DNA of 21,839 nt from Euplotes cf. woodruffi 2 WChen-2021 (Eukaryota > Ciliophora > Spirotrichea > Euplotida > Euplotidae). The stretch is from contig JAGYYN010034918.1 in NCBI GenBank assembly GCA_021441665.1, positions 1 to 21,839 on the forward strand. Reading direction: 5' to 3'. This document shows, one piece after another, positions 1-8,451 of the stretch; position 1 is the first letter of the stretch, and each line of letters starts with the position of its first letter. The notes below the pieces were generated by a model. It had not been told where the DNA came from. It did not search any database and saw nothing but the letters and a program-made list of their open reading frames with translations. A program made the translations under genes and the position numbers.

Positions 1-1150
1 GTCGAAGATATGCAAAACTGTAAGTCATATAAGATACGGTCTTTTCAACGATCAATTATTTTTCTAAAAATTGATTCTTCCTCAGAGATACTTAGCACTA
101 ATATCGTGTACTTAGATTCGTATTTTTAGCTTGATTCGCTTTTTGACGTATTTTTGATCAGCCACTCAACCATTTTATATAGTGTGTGAAGCAAAGCCAT
201 TTATCAGCGATGCTGAAGAGCAAATGAGTCAGTGCTTGAACTCTAAACTCGTTTACCCAATGCAAACCGATGTTTGATGAATTACAAAAGACCCACTAAC
301 GACGTATGAGTTCATTGCGAATCATTTAAAGACATTCACGCTTGACAGAGAACTCAAGATCATATTCAACTTTATGACTCAGAATTTCGAGTTTTTCGGA
401 TTCTTTATGCTTTGCATCCAGATTTCCATAATTTCGTTAAGACATGGTTCATCTGTTAGATGAGCGGAGATGTGGTCAAAGAAAAATAGCATGTTAAGTA
501 TCGTCAAAATGCTTCTGCTATTTTCCTCCTTCCTCATAATCTACATCCCAGAAGTTCTCTTCTATTCATTTTCTGAAGAAATCAAGCCGAAAGAAAAATA
601 TAATGGAATTTTTGGAGTTTATTTTCTCGAGTTGATAATTTCATGGTATATAGCAAATGAAATTTTTGAAGTTCTCGAGTCGTTTTCTAAAATAATGACT
701 CTTTTACTGTTAAAATTCTGAGACTTCCATACAAAATCACTACAAAGTGTGTACTTGATTATTCTTCAAGGACTGGTGACTGCTTTTATTTCATCGTATA
801 CTCTGAGTACTTACTTCGGCATCCAGATCTTTATTCTTTACATAATCAGGATCATTTTCCAGTTTGAAGAGATGGCCACGAACCTTATAGCGGTCTGTCA
901 TATTTCGGATATGTTCAAAGTTACAAAGTCAGAGATACTTCGTCACGACCTCGACCAAGTTTGAATATTGTGTCAGAGTGAGATTAACGAAGGTATTTTA
1001 TTGTGTTGAAATCATGTTTACCACGACGAGTGTCTGAAGCACTCGTACTCGATAAACCAGAATTGCCTGAACTGTCAAAAATACATCGAGTTCCCTCATC
1101 CAGTGAGCATGCTGCAAGCCAAAATATCAAAAGAGAGAGATTCTCTCTAA
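1..1150 (+). CDS. Multi-pass membrane RING-H2 E3 ubiquitin ligase (Hrd1/gp78-like), 5' truncated
   Basis: The window opens inside this gene. A short exon (1-19) is followed by a GTAAGT...TTTAG intron (20-129) and a long exon running in one frame to TAA at 1148-1150 (339 codons plus the fragment). The middle part is hydrophobic, with several candidate membrane helices between about 395 and 870. The C-terminal third holds a RING-H2 finger: CILC, then CCNH, VYHDEC and NCLNC, matching the C-x2-C...C-x-H-x2-H-x2-C...C-x2-C ligand order. Ligand 1 (962-964) and ligand 3 (1007-1009) are both encoded by TGA, so the finger exists only if UGA is Cys. Membrane helices followed by RING-H2 is the layout of ER-associated degradation ligases (Hrd1, gp78), which pass ubiquitin from an E2 to misfolded ER proteins. 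The usual Pro and Trp around the E2-binding surface are not evident, so the exact subfamily is unsure. The start codon lies outside the window. Confidence 0.75.
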
Positions 1151-1975
1151 TTTATATTCATAATTTCTTAATATTGACGTTCTATTCAACCATCGTTTTT
1201 CGGTGATCAGCAAGCCCAATACTCAATAATTTACTAACTTCCCTTATAATATTCCACTCACTGTTTTTATAAGCTCAATTTTTTACACTTTTAAATTTTA
1301 CTTATTTCTTGTTGAAATATGATGAAAAAAAAATTATTAAAAACTCCGCCCAAACTTGTTGTAAAATTACTTATTTTTGATTATTCCATTCCTCTCACTT
1401 ATATAATTTTTATTTCTATTATAATATTCTTCACTAATCTTTATCCTTTCAAATATAAACATATCTAAAAATCACAATATCAATGACTCATTCCAACAAA
1501 AAAAACTGCTAAATCTAAATTCAATCTAATTATCAAATAAATAATAAATCTAATATTTATTTAACATCTCTACAAAATCTCTCAAATCAAATTCGACATA
1601 AACTAATAAACAATACTAAAACACCAACATATTACAAAACTGTATTCTATAAAATCCATGTTAATAACCAAATCTCCAATCCCTAAAATCCAAAGCTAAT
1701 AAATTTCACTAAACAATTTAAAATCGAATAATCAGCAATATTTAATAATCAAACTCCAATTAAAAATCGCCCTTGTCTCCATTCACCAGGCTCAATATAA
1801 TTATTTTCAATATTTCAAAATATACTATTTTTATAATATTATTATATAAATTAAAACTGAATAAAAAACCGTAATTTTAGCTTACAAAAATATTATATTC
1901 AAGATTGCATTTAAATCGAGAATTTATTATTTTATATAAATTATTTATAATGGAAAAATTTGGAGGAAAATTACA
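1151..1975. other. AT-rich spacer with C-rich, G-poor top strand
   Basis: About 825 bases without a convincing gene. From about 1480 to 1800 the top strand is strikingly poor in G: the line 1621-1680 has about 2 G against 14 C. The unresolved first exon of the downstream lysozyme gene may lie here. One 10-mer at 1803-1812, read on the minus strand, fits the Euplotes chromosome-breakage consensus HATTGAAaHH, but this is a weak match in AT-rich DNA. Confidence 0.5.
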
Positions 1976-2887
1976 GGGGTTTTAGATATTGGCCTTAAAT
2001 CTGTAATCGCGATTTTACTCATCGGTGCTGCACTCATTGGATACACCACCATTTCAAACTACTTCACTACTGAAGAAGTTGGCGCGTGCAGCTGCGACTC
2101 TATTGAAGATATGGTCGCTTGGGCTGAAGGAAAGAGAGCTTGTGTTTATAAAGATTCCTTAGGAATCCCAACCATTGGTATTGGATTCAACCTAAAGAGA
2201 TCTGACGCAAGATCAGTCTGCAGCAAGTGCGGAGTTGACTATGACGCAATTTACTCTGGAAGCAAGTGCCTCAGCGACTCACAGATCTCATGCCTGTTCA
2301 ATAATGACCTCGCATGGGCTCAATCTGGAGCTACAGTATTTTAATAGAATTTTAAACGAGATTGGAGTTTGTAATATGATCAAGAGTGAAGAAAAATTAA
2401 AAATTCATTTTTTCATATTCTTTTTATTTTCCAGTGTTATCTTTCAATACTTAATCATTTTAAGTATGAAGATAAAAATATAAATGTAATAATGCTATTT
2501 ACAATACCTTTAATTTTAAGAGTTTTTAATGATTTAGAGCTTAAAAGATTGATATTTATCTAATAAAATTCCATTACTAAAATTACTTTTATATGCTTTA
2601 ACACAAAAAGAAATACCCACATAAACAAATCTCGCAGTTTAATTAAAAATTTAAACTGTAAGAGCTGTGTTCCAAGCTTTTCAAGCCACCACAGATGCAT
2701 CCAGAACGTTCTCGTTGATATGACCTTCAACATGGGCAAATCTTCCTTATGCGGATGGCCAAACTTCGTGAAGCAGCTCGGAAACAAAGACTATCAGGGC
2801 GCTGCTGCAAACATGAAGTCGACCAAATGGTGCAGTCAAGTTGGAAGAAGATGCACAAGAAACGTTGGTCTGGTACAGTCCTGCTAA
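1976..2887 (+). CDS. T4-type (phage-type) lysozyme with N-terminal membrane anchor or signal peptide
   Basis: A glycoside hydrolase of the T4 lysozyme family, which cuts the MurNAc-GlcNAc bond of peptidoglycan. In the block starting at Met 2111, AEGKRACVYKDSLGIPTIGIG carries Glu (codon 2126-2128), Asp and Thr at the spacing of the T4 catalytic triad E11/D20/T26. The second exon carries VLVDMTFNMG and KWCSQVGRRCTRN, both typical of the C-terminal lobe. Upstream of the enzyme is a hydrophobic stretch (SVIAILLIGAALIGY) fitting a signal peptide or anchor. The protein has many Cys, none from TGA, as expected for a secreted or vacuolar, disulfide-bonded enzyme. The two coding parts join in frame if 2336-2662 (GT...AG, 327 nt) is removed. 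The start is unresolved: ATG 1950 is out of frame, so a 5' exon or another start is needed. Likely role: digestion of, or defence against, bacteria. Stop is TAA 2885-2887. Confidence 0.85.
2336..2662 (+). other. Long intron (or intron plus IES) in the lysozyme gene
   Basis: Very AT-rich interruption between the two lysozyme lobes. It starts GTATTT and ends in TGTAAG before an AGC codon, and removing it restores phase exactly. It is over ten times longer than the shortest introns here. The 3' splice site lacks a pyrimidine tract, so the exact acceptor is uncertain. Because the window may be germline DNA, an internally eliminated sequence could lie inside it. Confidence 0.6.
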
Positions 2888-3789
2888 TTTCCTCTTAGCC
2901 TTTGCACTATTCTTATCTATTTCAATATCGAGTTTATAATAAATCAGCATTCTTTCATACAAAGCCAAATAAAAACTAGACTCTAATCTACGGCAAGTCT
3001 AAAATATTTACGATCAAAATAAAATCATAAATTGCATAGAATAACTGAAACCTAAAATTATATTTAATTTTGGAAATAAAAACTGGATTTTGTGAAATAA
3101 GAAAATGGGGGTTAATAGGAAGTGGGTGGAGACAGATAAATGGGATTGAAATAGGCTGGTTGTGGCTTTAGTGAGATTTTTAACAGTCGCTGTGAGAATT
3201 AAATATGAGGCAGATGTTGATTTTTAGAATAAATAGGGATTGGGAGTTTATGGAATTAGGGTTTGTTTTTATAGCATCAAAAAATATTAATTGCTTGATT
3301 ATTATAGGGATTAGTCAACTAAAATATGCTGGTATGCTAGAGAACTTTATAAATGCAGTCGTTTTTTGTATATAGTTGTTAATTAAATATTGCTCTTTAT
3401 ACTTTTTATCAGTGAATAAAAATTTAAATTTTTAATATTTATTCAAAAATGCGAATAAAACAGAGTACTTAATAAATGTAGATATAAGTAAAAAAATACT
3501 TACTTTAGGTATAAAAAGTACAATTTTTATTTAATACATAAATCTTTAGGTTTAATCTATAATTATATAAATTAATCCTAATTAGCAGTATATTTTTGTT
3601 TATTTTATTTTGATCATTTTTAAATAGCTCAAATATAAATATTGTTCGTTAGTATTATAAATATTAGATAAAAGCTAAATAGAACTTTATAAGGATATCA
3701 GAATTTTAAAAGTATAAAATAATATTTTCAATCTTTGCTTATTGAACCAACTTAAACATAGCTAACAATATCTTTTACAATAAAACTCT
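2888..3789. other. AT-rich spacer with G-rich, C-poor top strand
   Basis: About 900 bases with no supported gene between the convergent ends of the lysozyme and the minus-strand gene at 3790. From about 3060 to 3300 the top strand is G-rich and nearly lacks C (line 3121-3180: roughly 22 G, 3 C), the mirror image of the skew on the other side of the lysozyme. Two matches to the breakage consensus, 2918-2927 (minus) and 3740-3749 (plus), lie 31 and 41 bases from the flanking stop codons, each facing its gene. Confidence 0.5.
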
Positions 3790-5011
3790 TTAATCCTGGA
3801 TATCTTCTGATTGGCCTTGTGCAGGCTTGAGTATATCACATACTTTTGATTTTGAAATATCCAAAACAACCGGTTTTTCAGACCCATCTTCATCTTCGAT
3901 CTTTTCCTCATTAATCTTGCTGCTGATTGGTTGACTTAGGCCTACATTTTTTATTTTGCGTTTCTTGTGTTTTTCTTCCTTTTTCGGAACAAAAGAAGTA
4001 AGCTTGCAGTCGCTGACTCTGCGGTACAGCTCCATCTCAGTTGTAGACAGGCTTGCAGAGCCGTTGGCGACGACTTTGTCCATTACCCGTTCGATCTCCT
4101 GCGACTGCTCGATCATCTGTAAATGGTCGTCTGTGAGAACAGGCTTTTTCTTATGCCGAGACTTCATTTTTGGCTGGGCTTTAGGCTGTTTGTTCACTTT
4201 ATTTGTAACGAAAGGAGCATCTTGTGACGATCTTGACTCCTGTCACTTGGTCTGAGATCTGCCAATATCAGCTGAAGGATGAGAGTCATCTATTGCCTCC
4301 TCATCAAACTTCACTTTATTGCTCTTTTGCTTTATCTTTTGCGAAGACTGTCGTTTTTTAGTCTTAAAAACGCTATCAACCTGGGACTGGCTCTGAGTCT
4401 GAATAAGCTCCTGATTATTTCGAGAACTCTTTCGACTGAGAATATGTATCTCTGGTTCTTTGAACTGCGACAAAGACTTCTTAACATCGCTCATAGTTTT
4501 ACGTTTCTTTTCGCTATTGTGTTTCGAAAGTTGCTTTTGCTTCTTTCGAATTCCGTGGTCAGCGATTTGTTCAAGAAAATATGTCTTTTGAATACTGATA
4601 ATCTGCGCGACTTTGTTTTTCCAAAACCTAAAAATTAAAATATCTATAATTTACTTGGCTTCAAGTTGAAGTCTATGGTTGTCGTCTTTGATATCAATGT
4701 AGTCGCTAGTAATGCATTCGATCACATTTCGCAGATTTAATATTTCGGGATGTAAGTAAAATAATTATTTTTATAAATGACCTAAATATTTTCGAATGCA
4801 GCTTCACGTGTCTTTTCTTGCTTGCTGAGGGATAGATTATTTCTCCAATTTTAGCAGTATCCAAATCAACTTCAGTTTCATTTTGGTTCGAGTGCTGAGT
4901 AACGAACTCTTTTAAATCAGGGTGGAACTGTTGGTCGATCTGAAACTCGTCTCCGCTGTTCATGTGGTGGTTTATAGTTAAGTTCAGCTGACGCGTGTGC
5001 ATTTGACACAC
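3790..5011 (-). CDS. Lysine-rich, probably nuclear protein with N-terminal coiled coil; weak INO80E/TFPT-like resemblance
   Basis: Three exons: 5011 (or Met 4963) to 4782, 4705-4655 and 4627-3790. Introns are 4706-4781 (76 nt, GTCATT...ACTAG) and 4628-4654 (27 nt, GTAAAT...TTTAG). The spliced frame is exact: 356 aa from Met 4963 or 372 aa from Met 5011. One TGA occurs (Cys, 4240-4242). The N-terminal region (SASKKRHVKLHSKIF, then DYIDIKDDNHRLQLEAK and WKNKVAQII) looks like a helical coiled coil. Its pattern, ending in a conserved-looking TYFLEQI, is faintly like the helical segment shared by INO80 subunits INO80E and TFPT; this is a guess. The rest is disordered, rich in Lys, Ser, Gln and Glu, with basic runs (KSRHKKKP, KKEEKHKKRKIK) resembling nuclear localisation signals. 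It is divergent from EBP2. Stop is TAA 3790-3792. Confidence 0.65.
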
Positions 5012-5140
5012 CGAATGTGTAATTATGCTTCTTTACTTCCACTCCGTCAAAATTAAATTAAATCTTGTCCAATATAGCGGCTTTATTAGCTACTGATGCC
5101 AGATTAAAAATATAAATTGAAGTAAATCGGAGTGTTAAAA
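5012..5140. promoter_or_regulatory. Divergent promoter interval between the coiled-coil gene and EBP2
   Basis: About 130 bases separate the two outward-facing genes, so both promoters must lie here or inside the genes. No clear TATA element is seen. A breakage-consensus-like 10-mer (5115-5124, one deviation) sits 16 bases before the EBP2 ATG on the plus strand. Confidence 0.4.
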
Positions 5141-6198
5141 ATGAAAAGGAAGTCTAAGGCGATTGCGAAGCAAAGAGAACAAGAAGAAGAGCAAGAACTT
5201 GAAGTAATATCTAACTTTTACCCGAATAAGCTTCGCTATACGATCAGATTGATTTATATCTGCTCCAGCAAGCGACGTTTTTATTTTATATTTTTTAATA
5301 AATCTTGTGTACTTTTGATTTGCTTCAATGCTAATTAATTTTTTCAGGTTCTTGCAAGCGAAGACTCAGATCTTGATGCACTTGATATTGAAGAGGAGAG
5401 CGATGAAGAAGAAGACCAACAAAAAGCGAATAAATCAAAAGACAAGGACCTTAAAGCAGAAGACTTCGCACAAAGAAGCGTTTATAACAGTGAAGCTTTA
5501 GATAGATTGACAGAAAAGCTTAAAGACGATTTTTACAATAGACTCAACTCGAAAAAGTTAATCAAAAAGCAAGGCAAAGTTCCATTTGTCGAGCACATGA
5601 CGATCTCAAACGATACAATAGTTGTTCTGCCTGACAATGCAGCTGTTCACAATGACCTGAAAAGAGAGCTCTGCTTTTACAATATGACTCTGCAGAACGC
5701 CAAGAAAGGCGTCGAGATGCTCATCCAGTCGAACGTCAAAATTGGAAGACCAAATGACTACTTCGCAGAGATGTTCAAGCCAGACGAACAAATGAGGAAA
5801 ATCAAGCAAAAAATCCTTAAGCAAGAAGAGAAAATTAAGCAGTTTGAGGAGAAAAAGCTGAGAATCGACAATAAGAAATTCCGTAAGTCCGCGTGTAATC
5901 TTAATTTTTAGACCGAAGAATCAAAGCTTTCAAGCAGGAGCTCAAGAGCAAAGATAAAAAGGAAAGCAGCACTAAAATCGAGCAGTTCAAGCAGGCTATT
6001 CGAGACAACAACGTCGAGGACAACCTTGACATTAAAAAATTCCTTGACGACAAAAAGCGTAAAAAGAAGAACGTGATCGAACTTATGCGTCAGCAGAACC
6101 AACAAAGCTTCGATAGCAAAAGAGCCAGCAAGAACAAGAAAAAGAGCGCGAAGAAAAGACCAGGCAAGCACAGTCGTAAGATGAAGCGCAGACATTAG
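5141..6198 (+). CDS. EBP2: rRNA-processing protein EBP2 (EBNA1BP2 family)
   Basis: Nucleolar factor needed for 27S pre-rRNA processing and 60S subunit assembly in other eukaryotes. Exons are 5141-5203, 5348-5882 and 5912-6198; introns are 144 nt (GTAATA...TTCAG) and 29 nt (GTAAGT...TTTAG). The spliced frame gives 294 aa and ends in TAG. Family hallmarks in order: an acidic N-terminal tract (EEESDEEEDQ), the central LKRELCFYNMTLQNAKKGVEM helix, the signature RPNDYFAEMFKPDEQMRKIK, a long charged coiled coil, and the basic tail RPGKHSRKMKRRH, which closely matches the C-terminus of animal and fungal EBP2. The start is the ATG at 5141; the preceding codons have no upstream ATG in frame. No TGA codon is used. 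It lies 85 bases upstream of PUM3, another large-subunit assembly factor, in the same direction. Confidence 0.92.
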
Positions 6199-6253
6199 AC
6201 ATTTGCTCTCAAAAGTTTCAATCTTAGGCACGAGAACAAAATTAAAATTAAAG

Positions 6254-6280
6254 AGTGTTTATTAATTATTTGCAAACACT
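6254..6280. repeat. Inverted repeat just before the PUM3 start
   Basis: AGTGTTT (6254-6260) and AAACACT (6274-6280) form perfect 7-base arms around a 13-base AT-rich loop, ending three bases before the ATG at 6284. It could be an operator-like element or an RNA hairpin in the 5' leader. The whole space between EBP2 and PUM3 is only 85 bases. Confidence 0.4.
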
Positions 6281-6283
6281 ACA

Positions 6284-8325
6284 ATGGAGGAATTCGAAGC
6301 CGGATCAAAAAGAATCAAACAAACTGAGACAACTGAGAAAACTATGTACAACTCAAAGGAGTTCTCAGAGAAGGAAAGAGACAAACTTAAAATCGCCCCA
6401 ATCGGAGGCAAAGTCAAGAAAACGAAGAAGAGGGATGTCAAAGACGGAATTAAATCTACTAATTACAAATACAAAAACGAAAAGGAAGAAGACGAGCAAG
6501 TTGCAGAGCAGATTAAAGAACTGAAAAGATACTACAATCAACTCAGAGTCAAGAAGGGTGATCTCAAACCGAATAAAGAGCAAAAGGAAGAACTAGTTAA
6601 CAATTGACTCGAGATCTTAGGAGAAGACTATAAGAAATACGCATTTAAGCATGATTCATGCAGAGTTATGCAGTCGATGCTTAAGCACGGAAATGCTGAT
6701 CAGAAGAAAACTATAATTGGACATCTCTTGGGCTTATTTGGAGAACTAATCACGAGCAAATACTCTCATCACCTGGCATACAGAATTGTACAGTATTGTA
6801 CTGATGAAGAGCAAAAGAAGAAAATAATCTCAACTATTTTAAATAAAATCGGCGTTTTGATTATGCACTCATACGCAGCAGATGTCGTTGAGTTGCTCTA
6901 CAGCAACGCAACGATTAGCGAGAAGAAGCTACTCGTAAAAGCATTCTACGGAAAGTTCTTCATCGTCCTTCAAGAAAACAAAGGAAAATCTTTGAGAAAT
7001 ATCCTCAAAGAAAAGCCAACGCTAAAGCAGGAATTTTGTGGGAAAATAGAAGAATTAGTTCACAAGCTAATTGACAAAGGATTGATGAGACACACTATCG
7101 TTCAAGCAATTATATACGACTACATGTCTATTTGCAGCGATGAGCAACAGGAGGACTTGCTTCACTTATTAGTCGAGCATGTCCCAAGTTTACTTGGATC
7201 TAAACCTGGTCTCAAAGTTGCCTGCGGATTATTCGCAATCGCATCATCAAAAGAAAGAAGAACAATGGTGAAGACAATTAAGCCTTTAGTTAATGAAATG
7301 GCAGTGAATCCTATTTCCTCTCTATTCTTAGCTTATATCTGCTTGAGGTTGGACGATACAGTGCTGTCCAAAAAGACTATCATGAACCCGCTAGTTAAGA
7401 TCTATCAAGACATTAAAGATGATAAAAATGCTATGATTATGTATTCCCTGCTCCTGACTGGAATCGAGCATCCAATCAGAAACGTAATCACGAAATCAAA
7501 GCTAAAATGCTTATTTTTCAATTATTTAAAAACCACAAGCAAGAAGGACGAAGAAGTCAGAAGAAAAGAAATCCTCGTAAACCTTGCAGATGAAATATGC
7601 AACCAAGCAGAAAAGAGCCTTATCGAAGAGTTAGTCAGCAACAGGCCGTTCGTTATTACGTCGCTGATGTACTACTGAATCGAGCATAACGAATGTGAAG
7701 AGTTCCTTGAAAGCTTGTACCGCTGACTGCAAAAAGAAATTACTTCATATAACGACGGAAAGAAGATCCCAGTCGTCGCTCATTCTTCAGTCCATCGACT
7801 TATCAAAGAACTAATGGTTGACGAAATCAACATGAAGAAGGAACATCCAGAAAGAAACATCCATTTCACTGAGTCTATTGCGACAATTCTTAAGAAAGAC
7901 ATCGAGACTCATCTTGTGGAGAGATCGGTATTCTTACTCGGTAAGCAAAAGTGCATCTTTGCTACGGTTTTTAGCTAAATATTCGTTGTGATCTTAAACG
8001 AGATTCACACGCAAATATTAGATTTATCAAATTTTTAGCTTAAAAACAGTCAGTCGAATGGATTCTTATTGAAAAATAACTCATTCGGTTCTATTTGGCC
8101 AAATAATTTTGCTGATTTTAAGAAAGAAAAAAAAGAACCCTTAAATTAATTCCTCGTCTAACTAAATAAATAGCAACGATTGCACAAAATGATGAATCAA
8201 AGCACCTGTTGACAGAAAAAGATATCCCAAAAAAGATGATTAAGGCGGCAATGAAGAAGGTGACGAACCACACAGGAATCAGGCTTTTGAAGAACTTTAT
8301 GTACAAGGCAAAGCAAGACGAATAA
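6284..8325 (+). CDS. PUM3: Pumilio homolog 3 / Puf6 family protein (PUF-A fold with CPL domain)
   Basis: Nucleolar RNA- or DNA-binding repeat protein; yeast Puf6 assists 60S assembly and ASH1 mRNA control. Exons are 6284-7940 and 8174-8325, joined over a 233 nt GTAAGC...AATAG intron, giving 602 aa. A basic N-terminus is followed by Pumilio-like helical repeats: KYAFKHDSCRVMQSMLKHGN and SKYSHHLAYRIVQYC align with the family blocks FAHDSTRVIQ and SKYS. TVVKTMKxxV-like MVKTIKPLVNEMA and the CPL motif KDEEVRRKEIL follow. TGA is read as Cys at 6605-6607, 7676-7678 and 7724-7726; translation with TGA as stop would split the protein in three. The last exon restores a plausible C-terminus (LLATIAQNDESKHLL). 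It is convergent with the P-type ATPase gene, whose stop lies 126 bases away. Confidence 0.92.
7941..8173 (+). other. Long intron in PUM3 with internal direct repeat
   Basis: GT...AG interval of 233 nt whose removal restores phase. It contains two copies of TTTTTAGCT followed by AAA-rich sequence (about 7968-7979 and 8032-8046). The first copy would serve as acceptor of a short 34 nt intron, but reading on from it hits stops at once. The repeated acceptor-like block suggests that a short intron was expanded by inserted DNA. Confidence 0.5.
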
Positions 8326-8451
8326 ATCTCATATCGAGTCCTGCAGAGTTATACATAAAGGAATCATTCAATATTTCGTATTTTGATTCGTAAACCAACC
8401 ACAGAGCAAAGCAATAATTTATTAGTCGTGGTTGAATTTGACAATATAGTT

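Noticed and set aside
2111-2887. Lysozyme as bacterial or phage contamination or a prophage remnant
   Set aside because: It is split by a GT-AG interval in phase, has a eukaryote-like secretion or anchor segment, and sits between ciliate genes in AT-rich spacers with no other phage gene.
3956-4638. Plus-strand Leu/Phe-rich open frames (3956-4255, 4279-4638)
   Set aside because: They are the antisense of the Lys/Glu-rich minus-strand gene, whose frame joins exactly across two introns.
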